Below are positions 32,143-40,581 of a stretch of 44,159 bases of DNA, piece after piece. The notes beneath the pieces were generated by a model. That model did no database searches. It was given only the letters and a program-made list of their open reading frames with translations, and was not told where the DNA came from. The stretch comes from Vibrio hepatarius. Lineage in GTDB: Bacteria > Pseudomonadota > Gammaproteobacteria > Enterobacterales > Vibrionaceae. Position 1 is the stretch's first letter. Each line of letters starts with the position of its first letter. Made by a program: the position numbers and the translations under genes. The DNA lies in assembly GCF_018860525.1 (NCBI RefSeq), contig NZ_JAHKPM010000017.1, forward strand, positions 151,804-195,962, written 5' to 3'.

Positions 32143-33396
32143 ATGAAACTACCACAATCTATTAAGCAGCTAAATATACATGTGAATGGTGTGCGCTATG
32201 GAGATTTAAGGCACGGATCTCATTTCTTGTATCTTCCTGAGTTCGCGACGAGTCGCCCAGTATCGCTAACAATGACGGATTATAAACCAGACGGGTTTAC
32301 GTTAGGGACATTGCACCCAGTCTTTGCCCAAAATCTCCCTGAAGGTTCAAACAGGCGATTCATTCAACAAAAATTAGCTAGATATGCGAAAGTTAATGAC
32401 ATGTACCTGTTAGCTCTTCAGGGGGATAACGGTATAGGTATGTTAGGATACTCAACTAAGGAACTAGATCTGCCACAAGTAGAGTCCATACCATTAGATG
32501 ATATTCTTAGTTATTCTGGTTCTAAGCCGATATTCCCTGAGCTACTTGAGCGTTATTACCTAAGAAATTCACTTTCAGGAATGCAGCCAAAAATCAGCTT
32601 AATCAATTCCGAGGTTAAGAATAAAGATGCCGACGATGGTCAAGATCTTATGTTTGGAAGAACTATCCAACAAAAAGACTTTATTGTAAAAACGTTCGAT
32701 GAACACGATTTGCTTACGGTAAATGAGTTCGTCTGCATGGAAGCGGCAAGACACTGCGGAATATCAACCCCAAAGACATACTTGTCCGAAAATTTAGAAA
32801 ACTTTGTAGTAGAGCGGTTTGATAGGGTAGGTGATGTTAGATATGGGCTGGAAGACTTTGTTACACTAATGAAGCTCCCAAATTCAGATGACGCCAAGTA
32901 TATAGGTAGTTATGAAAATGTTTTAAAAGCGACCAAAATGTATACTGGCTCCCAAGAGCAAGTCGATAAGGTTTATAAGTACATAGTTTTTAATGCAATG
33001 ATCGGCAACGGAGATGCCCACTTAAAAAATTTTGCACTTCAGTATTCTCCCGATATAAAGGATGTTCATGTATCGCCTATATTTGATGTTACTCATACTA
33101 AAGTGTATCCGCTGATACCTAGCGAAATGGCATTAAAAATGGACAAGAGTAAGTCTTGGCCTGACAGGAACACTCTCATGAAGTTGGCAGAAGGAAAGGA
33201 TTACTCTGTTAAAGACCCTAGAGAGATCATAGATTCAGTTGCGGAAGGAATACATGAGTCTGTATCTAGATCCCAAGAAGCTACTTTGCTAAAAGGATTA
33301 AAAGAGTCAATTGATTCCCATGTAACAAAGGTTCATGGAAGCCAGTACTCAAGTAAAAGTTACAGACACGACAAGAAAAGAAAGTTCGATTTTTAG
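32143..33396 (+). CDS. hipA: HipA-like serine/threonine kinase toxin
   Basis: The 417-residue protein has the HipA N-terminal subdomain (GFTLGTLHPVFAQNLPEGSN region), SLSGMQPKISLI, the ATP-binding Lys in FIVKTFDEH (about 184), the catalytic loop GNGDAHLKNF (about 287-296) and the metal-binding Asp in PIFDVTH (about 311). All kinase residues look intact. HipA kinases phosphorylate translation factors such as glutamyl-tRNA synthetase; the target here is not known. Paired with hipB it probably serves plasmid stabilisation or dormancy. The C-terminal tail is basic (HDKKRKFDF). Confidence 0.88.
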   Translation: MKLPQSIKQLNIHVNGVRYGDLRHGSHFLYLPEFATSRPVSLTMTDYKPDGFTLGTLHPVFAQNLPEGSNRRFIQQKLARYAKVNDMYLLALQGDNGIGMLGYSTKELDLPQVESIPLDDILSYSGSKPIFPELLERYYLRNSLSGMQPKISLINSEVKNKDADDGQDLMFGRTIQQKDFIVKTFDEHDLLTVNEFVCMEAARHCGISTPKTYLSENLENFVVERFDRVGDVRYGLEDFVTLMKLPNSDDAKYIGSYENVLKATKMYTGSQEQVDKVYKYIVFNAMIGNGDAHLKNFALQYSPDIKDVHVSPIFDVTHTKVYPLIPSEMALKMDKSKSWPDRNTLMKLAEGKDYSVKDPREIIDSVAEGIHESVSRSQEATLLKGLKESIDSHVTKVHGSQYSSKSYRHDKKRKFDF

Positions 33397-33501
33397 GTTT
33401 CCCGATTCTCTATGATGATGCTCACTATACACTTGCGATAATATCTATGCGAGTATTTTATGGTTAATCCTGTGGATTGATTGCGAATTATCAGAGCAGA
33501 A

Positions 33502-34305
33502 CTTGCATATAGGTTCCTTAAAAGATCGGGATTTGCATAAACGAAAAGGTGCTACAGATCAGGGTTTGCATATAGGTTCCTTAAAAGATCGGGATTTGCA
33601 TAAGCGAAAAGGTGCTACAGATCAGGGGTTGCATATAAGTTTCCTAATAGATCGGAATTTGCATAAGCGAAAAGGTGCTACAGATCAGGGTTTGCATATA
33701 AGTTTCCTAATAAATCGGGATTTGCATAAACGAAAAGGTGCTACAGATCAGGATTTGCATAAAAACACCTTAACAGATCGGGATTTGTATAAACAAAAAG
33801 GTGCTACAGATCAGGGTTTGCATATAGGTTCCTTAACAGATCGGGATTTGTATAAACAAAAAGGTGCTACAGATCAGGGTTTGCATATAGGTTCCTTAAC
33901 AGATCGGGATTTGCATAAACGAAAAGATGCTACAGGTCAGGATTTGCATATAAACACCTTAACAGATCGGGATTTGTATTACCTAAAGAGTCTTGGTGCC
34001 AGAATTAGTATTGAGCAGATCGGGATTTGCATAAACTACGTTGGAATTAGTATTTAGACTTAGTGTTAATTGTAGAGTCGCCGAGCCTGAAGGTGCATTC
34101 TAAACTTAAGCATGCTCAAAGGTTGTGCATTTAAGGAGAAAGGGGGGCTTACTTAAACTGGGATTTGTATTTGATGTAACTCATTGACTGGGATTTGCAT
34201 TAGATGGACTTAAGATTTGCATATATCTTCGATAAAATTCGGGTTTTATATGCAAATTTTGTGATAGATCTGGGATTTGCATTCTTTGGCAGACTGGGAT
34301 TTGCA
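33502..34305 (+). repeat. Iteron array 1 upstream of the initiator gene
   Basis: Up to about 20 copies of a 15-bp repeat, consensus GATCGGGATTTGCAT, all in the same orientation. From 33524 they alternate at 33- and 30-bp spacing, making 63-bp double units with conserved spacers (GGTGCTACA and TTCCTTAA words). From 34018 on, copies become spaced irregularly and several begin with CTGGGATTTGCAT. Most contain a Dam site. The array is the probable origin and the binding site for the initiator at 34376. The remaining stretch to 34375 holds no gene. Confidence 0.88.
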
Positions 34306-34375
34306 TTAAAAATTGATAAAGTTGTGATTCAAGATTAGGATTGATCTAAAGTTAGCATTTCAGTGGTGAAGATAG

Positions 34376-35536
34376 ATGAGTAATGGCGACATAATAGATG
34401 GTCAAGATTTAGATATCGATCTTGGAATAAAAGATGGAGAAATCTACTACTATAACGATAAGTTGTTGCTGGAAAACCTTCCTGATGAAACTGTAAGTCC
34501 TAGAACAATCAGTCCGTTTTTCCTACCTTCCAAGCGTGTTCCAAAACGTTATATAGATAGAATCCGTTCATTTTCTGATGAAGAAATAGAAAAGTTGTTT
34601 CATGGGGAGCTGCCTTTACTGGTTAAGAGGCAAAAAGTTTCGTGGGAAACAAATAAAAAACTTCCTTATGATGAGTATCAACAAGAACTCTATGGCTCTG
34701 TTGCTATAGAAGATGACCAAACTGTATTGGATGCCATTATAGGGATGGGAGGCATGCTAGAAATAGGTGCAGGCGTTTCATTGCTCGACGTAACCTCATC
34801 ATTGGGTCTCAATGTTAACTTTGATGAAGATGTTTTGGAGCCGACTCAAACACTTAGTCATGAGGTTAGTTGGTATCATATGGAGGTTAGTAAGTTAATC
34901 CGCCATATCGGGATAGAAAACTCTACTCCTAACAAGCAGACTATTAGGGGTAGACTGGAACGGATATCAAAGATGGTTTTTCTCCAGAGATTTTATAGAT
35001 CTGGAGTTGAGCTTTCGAATGTTAGGCAGTTTCGGATTGTTGCAGATAACGGTGTTATTTATCTGTGTGACGAAGATAAATTAAAGTCAAAGCGCAACCG
35101 AAGTGCCTCCACTTATACCGATATAATTGTCGGTATAACAAGCTCTTATAGGAAAGAGAATGAGGATAACGGTTTTCTTTCTAGAGACCGACTCCATAAA
35201 GTTTATCCAACATTAAATCGATCTAAGATAATGCCATTCTTGAAATGGTTGGACTCTAATAAGCGAAAATTCTACCACCAGAAATATTTAACATGGGCGA
35301 TCAAAAGATACTTAGATCACCACCCAGAAAATGCAACTTCGCAAAACCAAGTACATATCAGTTTTGAGTTATTTAATAACGTTGTTAATGAGGCTGGATT
35401 GTTGACTAGACACTTTAATTTAAGGCTAGTTAAGGTTGAGAGAGACAATCTTCTTCCTAGGTATAAGGGTATTGATTTTCAGATATTGTACGAGGGTAAT
35501 ATCGTCGATGGAAGTCAAGAGTTGGGAGAAAAGTAA
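34376..35536 (+). CDS. Probable replication initiator, 386 aa
   Basis: I do not recognise the family by sequence. Position is the main evidence: it lies between two iteron arrays and overlaps in translation signals with a RepA-type helicase gene, as initiator and helicase genes adjoin in IncQ plasmids. It is soluble. The middle (about 165-215) is helical and basic (NKQTIRGRLERISKM), and the C-terminal half has a winged-helix-like stretch (RDRLHKVYPTLNRSKIMPFL). It would bind the GATC-containing repeats and melt or load the origin. The stop codon is followed directly by the TTG of the helicase gene. Confidence 0.6.
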   Translation: MSNGDIIDGQDLDIDLGIKDGEIYYYNDKLLLENLPDETVSPRTISPFFLPSKRVPKRYIDRIRSFSDEEIEKLFHGELPLLVKRQKVSWETNKKLPYDEYQQELYGSVAIEDDQTVLDAIIGMGGMLEIGAGVSLLDVTSSLGLNVNFDEDVLEPTQTLSHEVSWYHMEVSKLIRHIGIENSTPNKQTIRGRLERISKMVFLQRFYRSGVELSNVRQFRIVADNGVIYLCDEDKLKSKRNRSASTYTDIIVGITSSYRKENEDNGFLSRDRLHKVYPTLNRSKIMPFLKWLDSNKRKFYHQKYLTWAIKRYLDHHPENATSQNQVHISFELFNNVVNEAGLLTRHFNLRLVKVERDNLLPRYKGIDFQILYEGNIVDGSQELGEK

Positions 35537-36583
35537 TTGAAGTTCATAGGCTTAAATGACACTAAGCGGCTTGAGGATTTGGCTGCTGAACAGAATGGGT
35601 ATGTTCTTAAGGCTTTGCCAGAATCATCTTGGGCTATGATTATGGGTGATCAGGATATCGGAAAAAGTAAGCTGATGTTTTCTATTGCTTACAGTCTGGC
35701 AACGAATATCGACTTTGTAGGTTTACTTCCTTGTAATGAACGTGATAGGAGGCCGCGCAACGTTGCTATATGGGCTTCTGAAGAGAGTTTGAATTGGGCT
35801 TCAAGAAAGGTCTTGGCTCATATGAATGCTTTTTCCCCTTCTGTTGTGGATGTAATCAAGAGTCGGGTGTCCTTAATAGATGATATAAACCCAGAAAATG
35901 ACAAAGAGTACCTTTTTGATGACGAGTTGAAAGTAAATAGGTCATTTGTGGATAATCTTGTTGAGCAGCTAAAAGATGTTGATGTTCTGATTATTGATAC
36001 ACTTAGAGACGCAATGGGAATCGCGGATGAAGTCGAGCAAGATAATAAGGTGAAAGTTCTTTTATCCAAGATTGTGAGGGATTCAAGTTGCGCAATTATT
36101 TATTTGCATCACCCAAGGAAGTCTGACGTAGGGGCTTCAGCTAGGCAGTTATCAACTGTATCAGGGAGCGGCTTATCCAAGACAAATGCTAAAGCCAGAG
36201 TGCATTACTCTTTAACCAGACAGGGAGATGGTGTCAGCCTATCTTTTGGGGTTAAAGCTAATAACATACCAAAAGACAAAAGGAATCCAATTAATTTAGG
36301 TTGGTTCGAGCTTGGTGAGCATAGTTTGTATGTGATGGAAGAGAAAAAGGATGAGATAATCGAGCTTATAACATCAGGTAATTTACCGCCATCAGCAGAA
36401 GATAAAATAGAACCAAATGAAATGGAGGATAAATCTCCAAAAATTAAGAAGAACCAAAACTCGAAACTTGAAGTTGATATACCTAAACAAATAGTACACA
36501 AGATCATGCCAGCAAAGACTAATCAATCCAATGTTAATAGTCGAGTAAGAGGGTTAAGAGCTAAGGCTGAGAAGATTAAGTGA
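35537..36583 (+). CDS. repA: RepA-type hexameric replicative helicase (AAA_25/RecA-like)
   Basis: The 348-residue protein resembles the RSF1010 RepA helicase, with a RecA core and a C-terminal extension. Walker A is GDQDIGKS (37-44), Walker B is DVLIIDT (about 149-155), and HHPRK (about 191-195) and SGSGLSKTNAKARVHYSLTR (about 211-230) match the H4 and Arg-rich segments. It starts with TTG right after the upstream stop and has a strong GGGAG ribosome-binding site, unlike most genes here. The basic, low-complexity C-terminus (about 290-348) is not part of the RSF1010 protein. No RepB-type primase is adjacent. Confidence 0.82.
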   Translation: MKFIGLNDTKRLEDLAAEQNGYVLKALPESSWAMIMGDQDIGKSKLMFSIAYSLATNIDFVGLLPCNERDRRPRNVAIWASEESLNWASRKVLAHMNAFSPSVVDVIKSRVSLIDDINPENDKEYLFDDELKVNRSFVDNLVEQLKDVDVLIIDTLRDAMGIADEVEQDNKVKVLLSKIVRDSSCAIIYLHHPRKSDVGASARQLSTVSGSGLSKTNAKARVHYSLTRQGDGVSLSFGVKANNIPKDKRNPINLGWFELGEHSLYVMEEKKDEIIELITSGNLPPSAEDKIEPNEMEDKSPKIKKNQNSKLEVDIPKQIVHKIMPAKTNQSNVNSRVRGLRAKAEKIK

Positions 36584-36596
36584 ATCCGGAAGTTTA

Positions 36597-36758
36597 GATC
36601 GGGATTTGCATCATTTTTAAGGGGTGAGATCGGGATTTGCATCTTGATTTCACCTAGTAAGATCAGGATTGGCATTTAAAGGATCGTAATTAGTATAAAT
36701 CAGATCAAGTTTAGTATTTATCAGATCAGTATTTGCATTAATTGATCAAGATTAGCAT
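36597..36758 (+). repeat. Iteron array 2 downstream of repA
   Basis: Two perfect GATCGGGATTTGCAT copies (36597 and 36628) are followed by five degenerate copies starting with GATC at 36661, 36682, 36703, 36724 and 36744. The last five are spaced 20-21 bp, two helical turns. Repeats have the form GATCnnnnTTnGnAT. The array may serve a second origin or negative copy-number control by handcuffing with array 1. Confidence 0.85.
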
Positions 36759-36778
36759 TTATTTTCCTACCTTCTAAT

Positions 36779-36812
36779 AACGGTTTATAACCGTTTTAAT
36801 AACGGTTTATAA
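36779..36812. promoter_or_regulatory. AACGGTT palindrome with an extra half site
   Basis: AACGGTTTATAACCGTT at 36779-36795 is a palindrome with a TAT spacer, and a further AACGGTTTATAA follows at about 36801-36812. It looks like a protein-binding site next to array 2. Confidence 0.5.
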
Positions 36813-36860
36813 ATATAATAGCTTTTACTCTTTAAACTCTTCACTGATGTTCAGAGTTTC

Positions 36861-36910
36861 AATTCCATTCAAATAAAAATAAGGATGCTTATTTTTTTTT
36901 GAATGGAATT
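36861..36910. repeat. 23-bp-arm hairpin downstream of the replication genes
   Basis: The arms at 36861-36883 and 36888-36910 match at 22 of 23 positions around a GATG loop. The arms carry A-rich and T-rich runs, so it could terminate transcription in either direction. It could also be a single-strand initiation site for lagging-strand priming, since no primase gene is seen. Confidence 0.85.
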
Positions 36911-36950
36911 TACTGTTTAGTCTGTCGCTATAAATCTAACCTCAAGGGAA

Positions 36951-37208
36951 TTAAACAGCATTGCACTCTAGGCAGTGGACAGAGCCGTCTAAAATTGGTT
37001 CTAGAGAGTCAGGTTCTCCGCATTTATCGCAACGGCAACTGTCATTATAGCTATGGTTACTTGGTTCCTCATATTCCTTTGAAATGCCGCCGTTGTAGTT
37101 AAATTTGTTCTTTGTGACTAATGCTTTAAGTGTTGGGGTGAAGATCCGTAAGAATCGATGTTTAGCAAAAAAGCTAATAGTGATAGAACCTGATTCACTA
37201 TTAGACAA
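36951..37208 (-). CDS. Small zinc-ribbon-like protein, 85 aa
   Basis: The frame has only a TTG start (37208) and no Shine-Dalgarno, so it may be a remnant of a longer gene. The C-terminus has CRCDKCGEPDSLEP followed by CLECNAV, two CxxC knuckles about 20 residues apart, typical of a zinc ribbon. No family is assigned. Confidence 0.4.
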   Translation of the reverse strand: MSNSESGSITISFFAKHRFLRIFTPTLKALVTKNKFNYNGGISKEYEEPSNHSYNDSCRCDKCGEPDSLEPILDGSVHCLECNAV

Positions 37209-37294
37209 GCGTAAGTAAGGAACGTCTCTCTTGCTACTTAAGCGCTTACATCAAATGGGATAGGGGAATCATCAGATAACAAGAAGCAGGCTAG

Positions 37295-37552
37295 CTATAG
37301 GGGGCTGGTGGCTTTATTGGAAAAAAAGAAGCCATCAGGAACGTAATCCATATCGCCACTTTCCAAAATTTTGCATTGCTCACCATCAATTTGAAAATGA
37401 TCGATATTGATGTTGACCTTTACGTGCTCAAGGCGAAGCTTAATGAACTGCGTATTGTTTGAAGAGTGAATAATTTCTTGATTCTTCACAGAGTTGAACC
37501 ACTCTTCGATGCGGTGATCGACAGTAGGGTGATCGTTTGTGTGAATAGCCAC
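37295..37552 (-). CDS. Hypothetical protein, 85 aa
   Basis: It starts at GTG 37552, 30 nt after the stop of the 144-residue gene on the same strand. No ATG is available, so it may be a partial gene. The centre alternates hydrophobic and polar residues (IKLRLEHVKVNINIDHFQI), suggesting a beta sheet. I recognise no family. Confidence 0.4.
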   Translation of the reverse strand: MAIHTNDHPTVDHRIEEWFNSVKNQEIIHSSNNTQFIKLRLEHVKVNINIDHFQIDGEQCKILESGDMDYVPDGFFFSNKATSPL

Positions 37553-37582
37553 TGATTCTTCATTTTTCGCCTTGCTCCGTTG

Positions 37583-38017
37583 TTACAACTTAATTTTAAA
37601 TCCGCCGCTATACTTCTCGGCAGGAGAGTCACGCTTGAGTAGTGGCTCTGAAGTAATGTCGTTAAGGTAATTGCTAACACCATGCTTTGAGGCAATCTCT
37701 TTTGCTTCATCAAGTGTGATTGCTTCAGGGAAGTCTTTAGAGACTGCATTACTAAAGCATTTAATTGTTTGATTCTCAATCTTTTCAACTTCATCGGGCC
37801 GTCTAAATACATTTGGTTCGGCGCGGCGAAGTAAAGTTGATTGCTTTTCACAGAATCGATCAAATCTCATTTGAGCATTTGGTATGCGAACAGGATCGAT
37901 GATACGTGTTGATTCCACATCATTGGAATTACCCATGTGGGCAAAATCGTAACGGCGCGAATCAGAAATAAGTGATACACCTTCTAGTAGGGTGTAGTCT
38001 TCGCTGAAAACAGTCAT
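37583..38017 (-). CDS. Hypothetical protein, 144 aa
   Basis: I do not recognise this protein. It is soluble and charged, with one helical region rich in Arg/Glu (about 45-90) and a basic C-terminus (KYSGGFKIKL). It sits in an area of decayed genes, upstream of the 85-residue frame, and a hairpin (GCCCACCA/TGGTGGGC, 38062-38083) separates it from the pseudogene behind. No Shine-Dalgarno is visible. Confidence 0.5.
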   Translation of the reverse strand: MTVFSEDYTLLEGVSLISDSRRYDFAHMGNSNDVESTRIIDPVRIPNAQMRFDRFCEKQSTLLRRAEPNVFRRPDEVEKIENQTIKCFSNAVSKDFPEAITLDEAKEIASKHGVSNYLNDITSEPLLKRDSPAEKYSGGFKIKL

Positions 38018-38092
38018 TTTATTTTAATAATACAATATTTTGATAATTATTTTTAGATACTGCCCACCAAATTGCTGGTGGGCATCTTTGTA

Positions 38093-38580
38093 TTACTGAG
38101 CTGACTCGGTGATAATCTCTTTGCTGGTAAGCCCTTGAGAAATGGTGGCATGAAATTTAGGACAATTGCGCTTCAAAACCTTCATAAACTGATCTTTCTG
38201 AAAAGCTTTTCCTTCTTTGGTGGATAGCCATTGTTTGAGTTCAGATGTTTTAATGAATTTTGATACTTTCCCGTGGATTCAATTACCAAACGGTGCACGG
38301 AGATAGTAGACTTTTTCCTCTAGCTCAACTTTTGTTGATAGATAAATGATTGGGGTTCCGTCTTTTGTTGTTACATTTTCACGATCATCGTATTTGCTAG
38401 TATTAGGTTAGCTCGCGGCTGCCATAGGTGCTCCGGTAACAGAGAGATCGACTCTTTAGGTAAAACAACTGTTACGTCTTCCATTTTAGGAAAGTAGAAC
38501 ATTGCTAAAAACTTTGGTCTGTCACTGTTGTAGAACTTAGGTGGGGATATTCCTATATAAACTTGGGGGGCATTATACAT
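38093..38580 (-). pseudogene. Decayed gene with frameshift and in-frame stop, about 160 codons
   Basis: From ATG 38580 the frame reads MYNAPQVYIGISPPKFYNSD through PRANLILA, then shifts by one base near 38395. It continues as DDRENVTTKDGTPIIYLSTK and VYYLRAPFGN, meets TGA at about 38279, and goes on as IHGKVSKFIKTSELKQWLST to a final TAA at 38093. Two independent lesions show a non-functional gene. The product family is not recognised. Confidence 0.65.
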
Positions 38581-38704
38581 GATACATGAGGTGTCATAAA
38601 TGGGTATTGAAAATGTATTAATTCGAACTTTTCTGGGGCGATTTGTCTTATTTTTTGCAAGTTAAGGAAGAAGTTATGAATGTTATAAATTTTACACCCA
38701 TAAA

Positions 38705-38726
38705 AAACCCCCATATTAATGGAGGC
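38705..38726 (-). terminator. Terminator after the 47-aa gene
   Basis: On the minus strand CCTCC pairs with GGGGG (one G-T pair) and a six-T run follows. It lies about 20 nt past the stop of the 47-residue gene. Confidence 0.65.
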
Positions 38727-38744
38727 TCGTTATTTTTCTTTTTC

Positions 38745-38888
38745 CTACAAGTCGTAGTACTCTGCGAGGTATCCGATCAAATCACCACCCTTCAGAAGTA
38801 AGAAGGCAATGACCATCATGACGCCTAGACCAACCGCAAAGCTTTTCATTCGGTCTTTTATTGATATGTACTCGTAATCGTCTGACAT
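38745..38888 (-). CDS. Small membrane protein, 47 aa
   Basis: This short gene starts at ATG 38888 with a strong Shine-Dalgarno (GGAGAT, 4 nt spacing) and encodes MSDDYEYISIKDRMKSFAVG, then one membrane helix (about 16-36), ending in YLAEYYDL. A terminator follows. Clear translation signals plus terminator support a real gene. Function unknown. The 230 bp upstream, to 39121, contain nothing I can identify. Confidence 0.6.
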   Translation of the reverse strand: MSDDYEYISIKDRMKSFAVGLGVMMVIAFLLLKGGDLIGYLAEYYDL

Positions 38889-39121
38889 GGGTATCTCCGT
38901 TCATTTTTTTCTCTTAGCAGGAGGGTAATCCCTTTCCGCTCTCTCAATGTATATGTACATTATACCTAGCGCTAACATAAATGAAAGTACTAATAATGAA
39001 TAAAATTAAACTTTTTTAGAACAAGAAAACGGGCAAAATCAGATTTATTTTCTGACATCAGATTCTCTAAGTCTATGAATTAATGTTGTATATCCTTTCC
39101 TGATTTTTTTCTAAATCCAAG

Positions 39122-39304
39122 ATGAGTATTGATGATTTTATTGATTATTTCGGTATTAACTCACGATCAAGGTTCTACCACCTTAAGAATTTAGGGTGTG
39201 AAATTAATGAAATGGAACGGGCTATTTACCTCCCACCCAAAGAGTTAAAACCACGAGTTCCTCAAAAACGTAGAAAAAGCAAAATGAGATATTGCCTTGT
39301 TTGA
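39122..39304 (+). CDS. Possible small basic protein, 60 aa
   Basis: A short frame whose first half (DDFIDYFGINSRSRFYHLKN) resembles a helix-turn-helix reading head and whose C-terminus is basic (KPRVPQKRRKSK). No Shine-Dalgarno is present and it overlaps the end of the tnpB remnant on the other strand. It could be a small DNA-binding protein or noise. Confidence 0.3.
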   Translation: MSIDDFIDYFGINSRSRFYHLKNLGCEINEMERAIYLPPKELKPRVPQKRRKSKMRYCLV

Positions 39305-39749
39305 GTTTGGCTAGTCGGTCTTCAAGGAGGTTGATCCCTCGCTGTTGCTGATAATAACTTGCAGCAAGCTTATCAATATCATCTGTTGGTCTTGGGGATT
39401 TTAGGCGATTCAGAGACTTTAGCTTGGATTCTGCGTTAGTTATATAGTTCTTGTTGTTTCATTTTCTGGAATCAATCATGCCAGAAACGGCAGACTCTAC
39501 ACCTTTAAACTGGCGATAAGCCAAGTCCGAACCACACACTAATTCACGAATTTCTTTTCGCTTAAGACCTTCTAACTTACCTTTCTGCAACAGAGAGGTC
39601 ATCCGTCTTTTGCTTCGACAGAATAGCTCAGCGTAGGTATTCAGTGCAGCATTTTGCTGCTCATTTAGTGCCAATTTAGCTTGTGTGGTTAAGGTAAGGT
39701 GGTCTTTCGTCTTCATCGTCTGGATATTCCCATGACACTGGTTATCCAT
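39290..39749 (-). pseudogene. TnpB-like transposon protein remnant (IS200/IS605 type)
   Basis: The first 96 codons (39749-39459) read as a TnpB N-terminus: LTLTTQAKLALNEQQNAALN, YAELFCRSKRRM and DLAYRQFKGVESAVSGMIDS. After a stop the same pattern resumes in another frame, with YYQQQRGINLLEDRLAKLKQ then GNISFCF, which fits the TnpB segment leading to an FGSKKLF-like motif. The match is lost near 39290 and the RuvC and zinc-finger parts are missing. It is therefore a truncated, frameshifted relic. No TnpA or end hairpins were found. Confidence 0.55.
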
Positions 39750-39763
39750 CCATATTAATTTAC

Positions 39764-39958
39764 CTAAGTGGCTAAATTTTTTCTGGTTTCATTATTCTTT
39801 TTCTTTTTTCTTACGTATGTCGTTATTTTAGCCACGATAAAAGCAACGGCTACCCAAAGAAATAAGCTGATAGCTGCGCCGATAATGTAAACTGCAAAAA
39901 TTGCAGCAACTATTGCCGCAAACACCCAAGCCCAGTTCGTGTAAGTGAATTTTCTCAT
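39764..39958 (-). CDS. Small membrane protein, 64 aa
   Basis: Two closely spaced hydrophobic segments (about residues 9-27 and 29-47) are followed by a very basic cytoplasmic tail (RKKKKNNETRKN). No Shine-Dalgarno. The family is not recognised. Confidence 0.45.
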   Translation of the reverse strand: MRKFTYTNWAWVFAAIVAAIFAVYIIGAAISLFLWVAVAFIVAKITTYVRKKKKNNETRKNLAT

Positions 39959-40071
39959 TAGTTATTATCTGTTGTGTTGTCTGCTGTCACTATGTTACCA
40001 CAATGTTTGGGCGTTTTTTAGACTGAAGCATAAAAAGCGACCTTATGGTCGCTTTCTAGAGAATAAGAATT

Positions 40072-40407
40072 CTACATATTGGTGAGCATGTATTTAGTGA
40101 ATACCGTTGCAGCAAACAGCCTAAGTCCCCAAAAGTGGCAATACATGATAATGGGACTAAGCGCATTCAGTGACCATTCGTATGGAAATAGCCAACCACC
40201 TACATTGTTTTTATAGAAATTCGAGTCCTTTATCAGCTCGATGTAGTCTAGGCTGTGATCGTAGCTTACTGTAAAAATAAAAATGATGATCGCGGTATAG
40301 ATTGCTACTTTAACAGCATTGATATTCTTGTACTTTATATACGATTTAACCTGCTGCTTGGCGGTTTCCATGCTCGTATCCTTCTTGTTTGATGATGTCG
40401 TTGTCAT
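40072..40407 (-). CDS. Membrane protein, 111 aa
   Basis: The frame is open from 40428, but the ATG at 40407 (MTTTSSNKKD) looks the more natural start. One membrane segment lies at about 33-50 and a second hydrophobic region near 85-103. It could be an entry-exclusion or surface protein, as often found near replication genes of conjugative plasmids, but I see no family signature. Confidence 0.5.
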   Translation of the reverse strand: MTTTSSNKKDTSMETAKQQVKSYIKYKNINAVKVAIYTAIIIFIFTVSYDHSLDYIELIKDSNFYKNNVGGWLFPYEWSLNALSPIIMYCHFWGLRLFAATVFTKYMLTNM

Positions 40408-40462
40408 GATTTTTATTATACATAGCACTAGTTTGTATTCAAGTACTATATATCTATAGGAA

Positions 40463-40497
40463 CGAAAAAAAGGCGAACATTTCTGCTCGCCTTTAAG
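40463..40497 (-). terminator. Minus-strand terminator in the rep leader
   Basis: AAAGGCGA pairs with TCGCCTTT at 40469-40494. The T run is on the minus strand (A run at 40464-40471), so it stops leftward transcripts that begin between here and the rep gene, although no minus-strand gene is there. Confidence 0.65.
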
Positions 40498-40581
40498 TCT
40501 TGATGACGACCTCTATTATCCATTACAGTCCGCTCACGGCGGCAGAAATGGCTAAGGTTTAAATTCAATATAAAAAACTTT

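Noticed and set aside
33503..34057. A 184-residue open frame of near-perfect 21-residue repeats
   Set aside because: The 63-bp double iteron is a multiple of three, so the repeat keeps one frame open. The protein has no plausible fold, and the DNA pattern (GATC repeats next to rep genes) explains it.
33502..34305. CRISPR array
   Set aside because: Repeats are only 15 bp, and the spacers are themselves conserved rather than unique. There are no cas genes. Iterons fit better.
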